Assembly: GCF_964340395.1 (NCBI RefSeq)
Contig: NC_135566.1
Span: 22,726,635 to 22,790,634, forward strand
Origin: Glandiceps talaboti
Lineage: Eukaryota; Hemichordata; Enteropneusta; Spengelidae
Length of the DNA stretch: 64,000 bases
Direction of reading: 5' to 3'
Each line of letters begins with the position of its first letter. The first letter of the stretch is position 1. The translations under genes and the position numbers were made by a program. Positions 60,101 through 63,131 of the stretch are shown one piece after another. The notes beneath the pieces were generated by a model, which saw only the letters and a list, made by a program, of their open reading frames with translations, ran no database searches and was not told the DNA's origin.

Positions 60101-62710
60101 GAAGCGGCTCAATGACTAGTACGCATGCGCGTCGTATATACTATTCGAAAAAATTTGGTGGTTCTCCCAATGATGCATTGCGGCGCGCACTGACTACGCA
60201 TGCGCCTTCCATATACGACGTGCATTCTCCACGCTACAGTATCATCGTATATCATAGGCGACATAGCATCACCATGCATTGCAATATTGTAACAGTAGGC
60301 CTGTTGGCACGATTATCGTAACATTGTAACGAGTATCGAGGCATCACTGTACCTCAAGGAGAAATTTTTACACTATTTGGAAGTTTGATGCACGGCGGTA
60401 CGCGATACGGACCACTGATGACATAGCGCAGTTTAATTTCCGGGTTGTGGATGTGTGGTTTTGATATTTATATTGTCGATAATTGTTTTTTTTTACATGT
60501 TTTAAAAAGAATATATACTTTCCTATGTTTGTTGGTACAGTAACATTCCTAAATCATCGAGTTGAATTGTCCAAAGACCAACGTACGTTGGTGGAGGGTC
60601 TATGATAAGTTGCCTGATTGAAAATGAACAATATTAATCTAATGGCTATGATGGTTTTTGAAACCAACAACTGCATAGAGTGTTGACTTGCTTTACTTCT
60701 TGTCCATGTCAGAGAATTAGTTGTCATTCAATAAAATAAATTTTGATGGTCAATACCCCTGGAAAATGACCCAAATCAAGTGTATCAACGGTCACAAATG
60801 AATCTACCCTGCGCGAGCTTATGGGCTTTGCCTAGTTATGATATTAACATTGATAAAACGATTTTCCAAGTAATAAGTACCAGACGGAAGACAAGAAAAT
60901 TAGAATTTACATTAGGTAATGCAGGAATTGGTAATGGCTTCTCCTCTGTGACAAGCACAGCTGTTTAATGTATATTGGATCGTGACACATGATATTGTAC
61001 ATGTAGTATGATGTACCCAGTCCCATGACGATAAAGACGTAATACATGTAAGTGTTGACAACTTTCAATGCATGGTCAGTGAATAGCTCTGCCAGTATCA
61101 TATACCCAACGTGATTGGGTGAAATTGCTCACTTTTTTGTAAGCTGCGATCCTATTGGTCATATATGACGTAGTGACCTAATTACATTAATTATTTCACA
61201 ACATGGCGACTTGTAAAAAGACTAGCGTAGCGATCACACTTGGAGGTTGGAATGCGCCGTATACAGTCATCTTATGAAGGGAAATATACATTTTTAGCAA
61301 TGTTACATTCCTAGAAAGCATACTGATGTTTCTGTGATGTAAATAGCAGATTGAATTACGACATACCGTCATATGGAAGAATTGAAGCTACATATGTTGA
61401 TGTGAGTCCACCCACCTGGATTATGTTTACAGTTACACATCGTTGTATGTATATGTACTACAATTTTACAAAATATACCAATGCATGCCAAGTCAGTCAT
61501 TTTCTAAATCCTCCAAAATAATATAGATTAAAAAATGAAATTATTCAGTTGTCGTCCCCCCCCCCCCTATTTTGAACTAAATCCCCCAAAATTTTATGCA
61601 AGGGGGGAGGGGGACAATCAGTATAAGGTACTTTAATCTGGCGTATTATCATTCATATGTAGCCTGCACAACTTCAAATTTATTGTGAGGGAAACCGCCA
61701 GCTGTTGTCCCATGGGAGTTACATGAATTTTGATTAAAAGTGTACCTTGTCAATCATTTATTAGCTTAGGGTATCATACTGTCTTATCATTGGTATGAAT
61801 ATTATACAAATGCTAACTTGTTGCCAAGTAGACCTCTGTAGTAGACCGACTATTTTTGCGACAGTCCCAAGAGAATTACATGAATAAATTACATACTTGT
61901 TGCCAAGTAGACCTCTGTAGTAGACTGACTACTTTTGCGACAGTCTTGTCTTGTCTTGTTTTGAGAACTACGTGAATAAATTACGTGCTTGTCAATCATT
62001 CAACTCTCATTACAATGCAGTCTCATTATTGCCCCCAACACACATTAGCACTGGCGGTGTCTCAAAGGGGCAAACAACTTTGGCGGTACATCAAAATAAT
62101 GATGAATAAACAATGCAAGGTCAGATTGTGAATGAATTTTTAGACACATGAATGCGGAAAAACGGGAAGAACAAAAATTTCATTCGTCGCATACCAGGAT
62201 TTACGTTCTTCTTTTATAGCTCACACATACACAATCATCTATTCAAAGTTTAGGTATGGGGGGGGGGGGGGGGGGGGGTTTCCCGTAACTTTGCCAAAAG
62301 TCGACATTGTAAAAAAGAAAGGCCTGGGCGCTTGCCCGTGTGAGGGCGCTAACCCGCGGAGCTACGGGTACTTTTTGTCTTGCTTTATTTGTTTGTATAT
62401 ATGTATTTTGGGCCGATGGCCTCAAAATGTGAAGATAAGATGCAACATAGACAATAAACAAGGACACAATAATCACAACCTCCATACGCTAATATTGATA
62501 TATAAATCTAAACATTCCTAGATTGCTAGTTCGTTATATTACTCATTTCCATGTCTTTTTAATAATTTCTGCAGGCATCATATAAACTTACAAATCTGGA
62601 ATCAGATGGTCAATATCAACTGTTGATTTGGGCAGTAAATATGGTAGGACCTGGAGCAGTCAATATAGTTGAATTTACAACACAGTCATCAAAATGGGAA
62701 GCTGTCACTA
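9825..62710 (+). CDS. Ig/FN3-domain cell-surface or secreted protein, N-terminal 404 residues (9 exons, 3' end outside)
   Basis: Join 9825-9945, 17026-17156, 20427-20565, 24099-24260, 32362-32454, 39946-40073, 42125-42242, 44143-44327, 62575-62710. Every junction is GT/AG and every phase fits (1,0,1,1,1,0,1,0,1), giving one frame of 1213 nt. Order: signal peptide (res. 1-40), Ig1 (C61, W74, C112), Ig2 (C155, W167, C196), Ig3 (C240, W252, C279), FN3 (from about 300). Domain borders fall on phase-1 introns, as is usual for shuffled extracellular domains, and each domain has an inner intron. Ig2 and Ig3 share the G-K-P-x-P-T and G-x-Y-x-C motifs of I-set domains in adhesion molecules and receptors. 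Kinase, phosphatase or anchor segments would lie beyond 62710, so no family name is given. The introns are loaded with minisatellites and transposons. Confidence 0.85.
9946..11177. other. Intron 1, first part, no feature recognised
   Basis: AT-rich sequence with a G run at about 10313-10325 and A/T-rich tracts. No gene, RNA or transposon terminus recognised up to the foldback element. Confidence 0.4.
11184..12897. mobile_element. 1.7-kb foldback element with long near-identical inverted arms
   Basis: From TATGGGAAGCCGTTCAGGCC inward, the left arm (11184 to about 11746) is repeated in complement at the right end (12343-12897) with few differences. Weaker pairing continues to about 12060 and from 12235. 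CTCTAG flanks both ends (11178-11183, 12898-12903), a likely target duplication. The arms contain long A/T runs and a palindromic segment with GACAGGCGCC and CACGAGCACG-type repeats. The loop includes a GTT microsatellite (about 12105-12150). Mirror open frames in the arms (11542-11769, 12545-12321) are copies of each other and look like no known transposase. Confidence 0.85.
12904..13060 (+). repeat. Diverged third copy of the foldback arm
   Basis: Directly behind the right end, sequence resembling the outer left arm (TTTTAGCTATA, then TTACAAACTAATTTTAACCG) recurs in plus orientation with substitutions, so the element apparently landed in or next to an older relative. Confidence 0.6.
13066..14500 (+). 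pseudogene. Penelope-like element relic, C-terminal part with GIY-YIG nuclease, split by an insertion
   Basis: Plus-strand remains match the minus-strand copy at 16119-14700. Part one (13066-13486) reads IIWFNPPYSKTVKSNIG and VKVSYSCIGNMASIVKAHN, then a Cys-rich stretch with two nonsense codons (after ACNC and after SSNIV). Part two (14019-14375) continues NKQYIGLTDNSFKLRHANHK, ELSKHIWNL and RCDLCLAEKL, the GIY-YIG endonuclease and its tail, ending at a TGA at 14373-14375. Between them sits a small TIR element. The reverse transcriptase core is absent. In Penelope-like elements this nuclease nicks the target for reverse transcription. The 3' flank (to about 14500) pairs with that of the minus copy. 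Confidence 0.85.
13487..14007. mobile_element. 521-bp TIR element inserted in the Penelope-like relic
   Basis: Ends AGTCTATCTGCTAG and (complemented) AGTCTTGCTGCTAG, 12 of 14 identical. AGACCAACGAT is duplicated on both sides (13476-13486, 14008-14018), and cutting out the insert plus one duplicate restores the Penelope reading frame. No transposase is visible. A shortened relative lies at 7024-7184. Confidence 0.8.
14501..14570. repeat. TA microsatellite at the junction of two Penelope-like copies
   Basis: A TATATA run (about 14508-14543) lies between the 3' ends of the two convergent Penelope-like copies. On either side, GTAACGGCTCC with flanking bases (14435-14480) and its complement (14637-14690) mark the paired 3' UTRs. 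Confidence 0.6.
14571..16119 (-). pseudogene. Penelope-like element, 5'-truncated reverse transcriptase plus GIY-YIG endonuclease
   Basis: A 374-codon minus-strand frame (16119-14995) begins with an Asn/Thr-rich linker, then FDLTMGSYDGAEICELVGSY and GLYRDDGLAVFHKISG, the late reverse transcriptase motifs with the YRDD catalytic block. INRRLCDIS follows, then IWFNPPYSQNVSNNVG, a Cys-rich CNC-x5-CPLDGKC zinc-binding-like motif and SYIGSTENSFKTRYGNHKC, the GIY-YIG nuclease. A TAA at 14997-14995 stops the frame, yet the same frame continues as LSKCVWKIKESG and KRCNLCLTEKMF to about 14710, so the nuclease is broken by a stop and a small deletion. The first half of the polymerase is missing. A C-terminal nuclease fits canonical Penelope-like elements. 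It converges with the copy at 13066-14500. Confidence 0.9.
16090..16625 (-). pseudogene. Gag-like ORF1 with CCHC zinc knuckle, frameshifted
   Basis: Two overlapping minus frames (16625-16419 and 16491-16279) join by a frameshift: GVSVKTYLQAMATTTGPENI and ICIKGLEINGFSIYVEPLVK, then IPAFIPNETIKLELSRFGKL and IPLGCKSESLKHVKS. Farther on the sequence gives NEMRCFK and, shifted again, KCNQKGHLKQNCKQ, a C-x2-C-x4-H-x4-C knuckle disrupted by a few extra bases. The string of motifs is that of gag-like nucleic-acid-binding proteins encoded by animal retrotransposons. It abuts the Penelope-like frame at 16119 in the same orientation. Confidence 0.7.
16626..17025. other. End of intron 1
   Basis: No gene seen. 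A CAT/ATC microsatellite lies at about 16895-16918. The acceptor for exon 2 is the pyrimidine-rich TTTCTTTATTTTGCTAG ending at 17025. Confidence 0.5.
17026..17156 (+). CDS. Ig/FN3 gene exon 2: first half of Ig domain 1
   Basis: Acceptor TTGCTAG, donor GTATGT. Encodes FGIEVVHVLEGTPAVQLTCP and ELFRWYDANGAEIQQ: the B-strand Cys (C61) and the C-strand Trp (W74) of an Ig fold. Enters in phase 1 and exits in phase 0. Confidence 0.85.
17157..18210. repeat. Intron 2: degenerate intergenic-type repeat
   Basis: Contains GGCTCATTTAATTAGCCCC, G runs (about 17244, 17528) and several reworked copies of a segment with TCCAAAACTAC and a GCAACAAGACCACACCCATA block. The same family recurs at 19900-20220 and 51000-51990, sometimes as tandem pieces. 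A CAGACA/GACAGACA-rich microsatellite is at 17886-17942. No gene. Confidence 0.7.
18211..18890. other. Intron 2: GC-richer segment with a diverged internal duplication
   Basis: GC-richer than its surroundings. Two similar stretches, GCAGGTGTCGTAGCGGACAG at about 18279 and GCAGGTGTCATACCAGACAG at about 18609, are followed by CCATGTCGTGAAGCC and CCATGTCATGGAGCC. Overlapping short frames on both strands have no known motif. Confidence 0.5.
18891..19046. repeat. Long hairpin, approx. 65-bp arms
   Basis: The arm with TATGTTATTTGCCAAATAC to TTTCTGGTATA (18891-18957) is complemented at 18980-19046, with a 22-base loop that is itself rich in GAGCC/GGCGAG. CGTCACCTG just after it recurs inverted near 19760 (CAGGTGACGTATAA), suggesting the edges of a TIR element of about 0.75-0.9 kb. 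Confidence 0.75.
19900..20220 (+). repeat. Copy of the CCCATAGCAACAG repeat family
   Basis: Repeated blocks of CCACACCCATAG, AACAAGTCCATGCCCATAGC and AACAGCCAATAG with GGGCAAGTGGAT linkers, as at 17800-18200 and 51400-51990. Confidence 0.65.
20427..20565 (+). CDS. Ig/FN3 gene exon 3: second half of Ig domain 1
   Basis: Acceptor CTTATAG, donor GTGAGT. Encodes SDGKAKSLTFYMLTRTDAGF then YTCNVKSRD and YTFLLQVD. The D-A-G-x-Y-x-C motif supplies the F-strand Cys (C112) that pairs with C61. Phase 0 in, phase 1 out. Confidence 0.85.
20605..21000. repeat. Array of palindromic CTATAGG units
   Basis: Roughly 16- to 33-bp units such as CTATAGGCTGGCCTATAGAC and CTATAGGCCAGCCTATAG run in both orientations for about 395 bp just behind exon 3. 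Each half unit is the near complement of the next, so single strands could fold repeatedly. Confidence 0.85.
21001..21780. other. Intron 3, no feature recognised
   Basis: AT-rich. No gene or transposon end recognised, apart from the expected but missing 3' end of the piggyBac relic. Confidence 0.4.
21792..22723 (-). pseudogene. piggyBac-type transposase relic, N-terminal part with 5' terminus
   Basis: Minus strand. The end next to TTAA (22724-22727) reads CCCTAGGCAGCCGACAGG, as expected for a piggyBac terminus. Inside, an acidic stretch (DDSDDSSSSSGDDSIEWSRD, complement of about 22290-22200) is followed after stops by FIGLTLAMGLVDKKGSFKEY, MPRHLYCQILRYLHFVDN and DPLTNYRK (22004-21792), conserved at the start of the DDE_Tnp_1_7 domain. 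The catalytic aspartates and the other terminus were not found. Several stops and frame changes show it is dead. Confidence 0.75.
22728..23330. other. Intron 3, no feature recognised
   Basis: No gene or repeat recognised between the piggyBac relic and the 30-bp array. Confidence 0.4.
23331..23930 (+). repeat. Minisatellite of approx. 30-bp units
   Basis: About 20 units of TACTCCATAACTTAACA joined by variable AATATTTATACTTG or TATTTTATACATG linkers, unit length 18 to 31 bp. It ends 168 bp before exon 4. Confidence 0.9.
24099..24260 (+). CDS. Ig/FN3 gene exon 4: first half of Ig domain 2
   Basis: Acceptor GATATTTCAG, donor GTGAGT. Encodes AEIVSQPPATLFVHQNSTVV, LECDVDGKPPPTVNWMKNG and GKHLVLI. 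C155, the G-K-P-x-P-T turn and W167 are typical of I-set domains; NST is a possible glycosylation site. Phase 1 in and out. Confidence 0.9.
24538..25415 (+). repeat. Minisatellite of 43-bp units, about 20 copies
   Basis: Unit: TTATCAGTCAGTTTACTGCC, CTTGTCACATATACATGCCA, ACA. Variants carry CTG for CAG, or ATATATG, or lack a few bases. Because 43 is not a multiple of three and the unit has no stop in any plus frame, all three frames stay open for up to 281 codons. This is not a gene. Confidence 0.95.
25416..25985. other. Intron 4, no feature recognised
   Basis: Contains repeated GCATGCTTAT/AAGCATGT motifs near 25440-25530. No gene recognised. Confidence 0.4.
25986..27790 (+). repeat. Minisatellite of 47-bp units, about 38 copies
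   Basis: Unit: GGGATTCTTGACATGATAGG, TCCAGTCCATCCACCTGCAT, GGGTCAT. Copies differ mainly at CATGGG/CGTTGG and CATGG/CACGG, so the array is homogenised. One further unit lies at 29351-29392 beyond an inserted element. Minus-strand open frames across it are period artefacts. Confidence 0.95.
27796..29350. mobile_element. TIR element inserted in the 47-bp minisatellite
   Basis: Inverted ends of about 100 bp or more: left ATGTAATTCGCCCAAAACTG, right (complemented) ATGTAAGTAATTGTCCCAAA then ACTGACCAAGTACGG. Both continue with GTTACGAGCTCG, AAGTCTCAAGTA and GAGTGACGTC. TATCCGAA and CCGAACTGAC blocks repeat subterminally. A lone minisatellite unit follows the right end, so the element interrupts the array. 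No transposase frame is seen in 1.55 kb, and no clean target duplication was found. Confidence 0.8.
29351..29392 (+). repeat. Single 47-bp unit beyond the inserted element
   Basis: GATTCTTGACATGATAGGTC followed by CAGTCCATCCACCTGCATGG, the same unit as 25986-27790. Confidence 0.9.
29405..29600. repeat. CCTATAGGA-rich block
   Basis: Short degenerate repeats of TCCTATAGGA and TTCCTATA, decaying into CCTTTAGGA. They resemble the CTATAGG array behind exon 3 but are simpler. Confidence 0.7.
29770..30628. mobile_element. 859-bp TIR element with 9-bp target duplication
   Basis: CTGTATAGC flanks both sides (29761-29769 and 30629-30637). Ends are GGTAACAGGACAAATGCCCC and (complemented) GGTTCTAGGACAAATGCTCC. 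Each end carries several further AGGACAAATG/GGGGCATTTGTC copies over about 100 bp. A 9-bp duplication suggests a Mutator-like transposase acting in trans. No transposase is encoded. Confidence 0.8.
30640..31504. other. Intron 4, long C homopolymer
   Basis: No gene recognised. An unbroken C run of about 30 bases lies at about 31104-31131. Confidence 0.5.
31505..32275 (+). repeat. Minisatellite of approx. 37-bp units, about 21 copies
   Basis: Unit: CATGCAGTGAATGAACACTG, ACAGACTGTCATTGAGC, with GTGA/ATGA and GACTGAGTCATTGTGA variants. It ends 86 bp before exon 5. A 116-codon minus frame is an artefact of the repeat. Confidence 0.95.
32362..32454 (+). CDS. Ig/FN3 gene exon 5: second half of Ig domain 2
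   Basis: Acceptor TCTCATTGTAG, donor GTAAGTT. Encodes VEGKDKGVYQCNASNRYGSV and ISQPIHLEFY. G-x-Y-x-C supplies C196. Phase 1 in and out. The last 24 exon bases and the first seven intron bases are the founder of the array that follows. The next two repeat donors (GT at 32488 and 32518) would lengthen the exon by 33 or 63 bases without stop or frame change; from the fourth (32549) the frame is lost, and a TAA lies at 32550-32552. Confidence 0.9.
32431..35412 (+). repeat. Exon-derived 31-bp array with reiterated splice donors, part 1
   Basis: About 95 copies of AACCTATACACCTAG-C-ATTCTATG-GTAAGTT. The founder in exon 5 differs by one base (A for C after CCTAG). Variants include CTGTACACC, GTATTCTATG, TTTTATTG and 25- to 27-bp short forms, with repeated blocks of variants that show segmental duplication. 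Nearly every unit keeps a GGTAAGTT donor. Confidence 0.95.
35413..36350 (+). repeat. Three tandem copies of an approx. 340-bp repeat inside the 31-bp array
   Basis: Copies begin near 35413, 35742 and 36087. They share GGTAATTAGGC, TATCTCAAGAATGCA, ACTTCAAATTCA and GATACCAAAGCGCAC. The second and third also share a GGCCAC-AAAAG and CTCGTCAGGAAATG tail. It is unrelated to the 31-bp unit, so it is an insertion or expansion within the array. Confidence 0.85.
36530..38312 (+). repeat. Exon-derived 31-bp array, part 2
   Basis: About 58 more units of the same repeat, on average more diverged (GTAAGTCAA, GGTAGGTT, GGTGGGTT and deleted forms) than part 1. Donor-like GGTAAGTT is still present in most units. 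Confidence 0.9.
38313..39680 (+). repeat. Minisatellite of approx. 51-bp purine-rich units, about 26 copies
   Basis: Unit: GGGTAAATGTCATGCATAGT, GTGCAGAGAAAAGGGGAGGG, GAAGTGAGTGA. A period of 51, a multiple of three, keeps two minus frames open for about 400 codons with a 17-residue repeat (HTMHDIYPHSLPLPFSL); I regard these as non-coding. It follows the 31-bp array without a gap. Confidence 0.95.
39946..40073 (+). CDS. Ig/FN3 gene exon 6: first half of Ig domain 3
   Basis: Acceptor ATAATTTTTCAG, donor GTAGGA (weaker). Encodes VPAYFIATLPENLTLNLHDN, VTVECEVQGKPRPT and IHWYKYDKE. C240, G-K-P-R-P-T and W252 repeat the pattern of exon 4. NLT and NVT are possible glycosylation sites. Phase 1 in, phase 0 out. 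Confidence 0.9.
40287..41040 (+). repeat. Minisatellite of 50-bp units, 15 copies
   Basis: Unit: TGAAAATAGTTATACCAATC, TGATGGTTTTATTTGCTGTG, AGGACGAATG. Copies are almost identical, with TTG/CTG and TG/CG changes only, so the array is young or strongly homogenised. Confidence 0.95.
41041..41286 (+). repeat. Three tandem copies of an approx. 77-bp unit
   Basis: Units contain TTTGATACACTTAATTACAG, ACCAAAACAATGATGAATC and AGAAGAGATGTCTGTTGTTG. They lie between the 50-bp array and the LINE endonuclease fragment. Confidence 0.9.
41287..41900 (-). pseudogene. LINE fragment: endonuclease C-terminal part and linker
   Basis: Minus frame 41900-41643 reads GLSLLDLWSSYGLHMLNGLF, GDCCGNYTCCTTNGSSVVNY and SLFHHVSNFVVDDIDY, the last third of an AP-type endonuclease of CR1/L2-like LINEs. 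Frame 41467-41285 reads KPWWDIECTLSRTNKFELLA, the stretch between endonuclease and polymerase. The frame changes between them, and the element stops at the 77-bp repeat, so neither the active site nor the polymerase survives. Confidence 0.75.
42125..42242 (+). CDS. Ig/FN3 gene exon 7: second half of Ig domain 3
   Basis: Acceptor AATTTTGACAG, donor GTAAGT. Encodes ITHNTLILLNVEQSDTGTYT, CIASNSDQKISQ and SFHLSVK. D-T-G-x-Y-x-C supplies C279. Phase 0 in, phase 1 out. Confidence 0.9.
42621..44001. mobile_element. Non-autonomous hAT-like element, 8-bp target duplication
   Basis: GTTGGAGC flanks both sides (42613-42620, 44002-44009). Ends AGGGGCATGAGGCAACAATT and (complemented) CAAGGGCATGAGGCAACAAT agree over about 26 bp. 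An 8-bp duplication with such ends fits hAT. The interior has CpG-rich stretches at 42955-43150 and 43640-43790 (GAGCTCGAGCTC, GCTCGCGATCG), but no transposase. It ends 141 bp before exon 8. Confidence 0.8.
44143..44327 (+). CDS. Ig/FN3 gene exon 8: first half of FN3 domain 1
   Basis: Acceptor CCATTTTCAG, donor GTAAGT. Encodes RPEPIEVTLNYIDNHTVSVE, WQVIQESGYPVEFVEMKYRQ and TTNWIMLPP. V-S-V-E-W, the gly-tyr-pro turn and the Y-R strand fit a fibronectin type III fold. Phase 1 in, phase 0 out. It is followed by an 18.2-kb intron. Confidence 0.85.
44381..46356 (+). mobile_element. LINE (CR1/L2/Jockey type), 5'-truncated, intact reverse transcriptase ORF of 537 codons
   Basis: The frame 44381-45994 holds the polymerase domain in order: NENDVAKEISRLDPRKAMGH, FAKISPIYKKG, NYRPISILPILSKVFE, QYGFRKKYSTKLALADLV, GIFIDLKKAFDTIDHQILLK, GVPQGSILGPILFLIYIND, FADDTNLF (active site), then LILPHLSYCVEIWG and IKTWNSVP near the C end. 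The endonuclease is missing, so the copy cannot be complete. The 3' UTR ends with TTCAA repeats (about 46331-46356), as is usual for this clade. The frame is uninterrupted, so insertion is fairly recent. It lies about 50 bp behind the exon 8 donor. Confidence 0.92.
46530..50185 (+). repeat. Large minisatellite of 27-bp units (with 32-bp variants), about 130 copies
   Basis: Unit: GTGAGCACATACTCAGTGGT followed by ACTTGGT. Longer forms have ACTTGCATTGGT, short ones ACTTGCAA. The period of 27 gives open frames on both strands (VSTYSVVLG plus, STTEYVLTP minus). A higher-order copy is visible: blocks from about 47186 to 48240 recur from about 48481 to 49480. Confidence 0.95.
50335..50722 (+). repeat. 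32-bp variant array
   Basis: Units of GTGAGCACACACTTAGTGGT and ACTTGCATTGGT, about 13 copies and very uniform, separated from the main array by about 145 bp of unrelated sequence (50190-50334). Confidence 0.95.
50730..52150 (+). repeat. Degenerate repeat family, copy in intron 8
   Basis: TCCAAAACTAGTGGGCAGAT, TTGGACTGAAATTTG and several AACAAGACCACGCCCTTAGC / AACAGCCAAATGATC blocks with ATGTATGCAAATG spacers (51450-51990), as in 17200-18200. No gene. Confidence 0.65.
52158..53250 (+). repeat. Left arm of a large inverted repeat, with internal approx. 350-bp units
   Basis: Starts GAAGTACAAATTTTGGCAGC and matches the complement of about 56050-56975. Three internal units (near 52360, 52700, 53050) each carry GATCC/TTC AAGGTCAAGGTCA-type motifs followed by TTAATTTTT and TATATAGTCTTTCA. 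Confidence 0.75.
53251..54059. other. Intron 8, no feature recognised
   Basis: Holds TATGACGTCATAAGG at about 53675, a palindromic CRE-like site seen once. No gene. Confidence 0.4.
54060..54170 (+). repeat. Inner inverted repeat, left arm
   Basis: TATTTTAGCCCAATCGTACT, TTTTTGAACGGCGCATTTA, ACAACAAAGTAAACATATTT and AATATACTAGCTATTAG are complemented at 55196-55320 with some divergence. Confidence 0.75.
54171..55195. other. Loop between inner inverted arms, no feature recognised
   Basis: About 1 kb with no recognised gene or transposon frame. Confidence 0.4.
55196..55320 (-). repeat. Inner inverted repeat, right arm
   Basis: Complement of 54060-54170: CTAATAGCTAGTATATTTAT, TTACTTTGTTGCTAAATGG and GCTAAAATACC. 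Confidence 0.75.
55365..55765 (+). mobile_element. LINE 3' tail fragment
   Basis: A plus frame reads HPAHTLSVLLPSDRRYRSIK then TKSERF, a stop, and SFYPSAIRISN, like the C-terminal end of CR1/Rex-type LINE polymerases (arginine-rich RYRS, then SFxPxAI). A 3' UTR ending in ATTATTATTATTAC follows GGAAATAAAGTTA (about 55720-55760). Short and broken. Confidence 0.55.
56050..56975 (-). repeat. Right arm of the large inverted repeat
   Basis: Complement of 52158-53250: AAGATGACCTTGAATTTTGA, TGACCTTGACCTTGGATC, AGAATCCAGAGGGGCAACAT. Identity looks moderate, with indels, so the pair is not recent. A C run lies just before it at about 55970-55982. Confidence 0.75.
57000..57415 (+). mobile_element. LINE C-terminal fragment with zinc-knuckle-like motif
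   Basis: A plus frame reads FKVALARFRCSSYNLCIETG, LQERLCKFC and ENEYHFLFICDLYTHLK. After a break it continues DNFYHSMASKNPQLVMYIYK and AFRLRENLNSI before a stop. The RxCxxC...EDEYHFLxxCxxY pattern is common at the C-terminus of animal non-LTR polymerases. No polymerase core precedes it. Confidence 0.6.
57457..58730 (+). repeat. Dispersed repeat with AGCTCCGCTGTCAGC end, long copy
   Basis: Starts TTTAGCTCCGCTGTCAGCGA, AAGCTGAAAGCGTAGCTTTA. It matches 63132-64000 in the same orientation but has about 440 bp more (58095-58540). AGCTCCGCTGT occurs inverted near 59782, so the full element could reach 59800. Short frames inside are shared by both copies and lack known motifs. Confidence 0.75.
59272..59310 (+). 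repeat. Fragment of the foldback inner segment
   Basis: TTGGCCGAGTCTGCTGACAG and GCGCCGGTCAC match the inner edge of the foldback arms (about 11504-11540 and complement of 12545-12590). Confidence 0.7.
59811..62574. other. End of intron 8: no gene; short repeats
   Basis: CpG-rich ACGCATGCGC occurs twice (about 60121 and 60196) with nearby CGTATATA / TATACGACG. A 90-bp direct duplication (CTTGTTGCCAAGTAGACCTC) lies at 61816-61990. C and G runs are at about 61556 and 62260. The exon 9 acceptor is TAATTTCTGCAG. Confidence 0.45.
62575..62710 (+). CDS. Ig/FN3 gene exon 9: second half of FN3 domain 1
   Basis: Acceptor ATTTCTGCAG, donor GTAAGG. Encodes ASYKLTNLESDGQYQLLIWA, VNMVGPGAVNIVEF and TTQSSKWEAVT. 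The L-x-x-x-x-x-Y-x-L-x-I-x-A-x-N-x-x-G-x-G pattern is the E-F-G strand signature of FN3. Phase 0 in, phase 1 out; no stop, so the gene continues beyond the window. Confidence 0.88.
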
Positions 62711-62747
62711 GTAAGGCATATTTCATACAATATCTTTTATGTGAAAG

Positions 62748-62905
62748 GGGATATGTGACAGATGTTTGGTGACGTTGTTTTCAAGTGTTACAGGCTATGA
62801 GGGGGATATATGACATGTTTGGTGACATTGTTGTCAAGTGCTACAGGCTATGGGGGGGGGGATATGACATGTTTGGTGAAATTGTTGTCAAGTGTTACAG
62901 GCTAA
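62748..62905 (+). repeat. Three tandem copies of an approx. 60-bp unit behind exon 9
   Basis: Units contain GATATGTGACA, TGTTTGGTGACATTGTTGTC and AAGTGTTACAGGCTA, with a G run in the middle copy. Confidence 0.85.
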
Positions 62906-63131
62906 CATTACAACGTCATAAACCTCCATTTGTGATAGTTGCAGTGCAGTGAAATTGTTGTCTGGTATAATTCAGCTATTGATAGAATTTTTGAATGACT
63001 TTTGACAATGTGATTTTGAAAATTTCACCATATTTTTTGACGTTTTAACGTGCCAGTGTTAATGTTTTTAGAGCCGAGTTCTATGCATAACTGACATCCG
63101 TTTGTTTGTCAGTCTCTAGGTATTTCTCTTT

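Noticed and set aside
62300-62380. A GC-richer stretch (GAGGGCGCTAACCCGCGGAGC) resembling part of a tRNA.
   Set aside because: No acceptor stem, no T-loop consensus and no anticodon arm could be placed.
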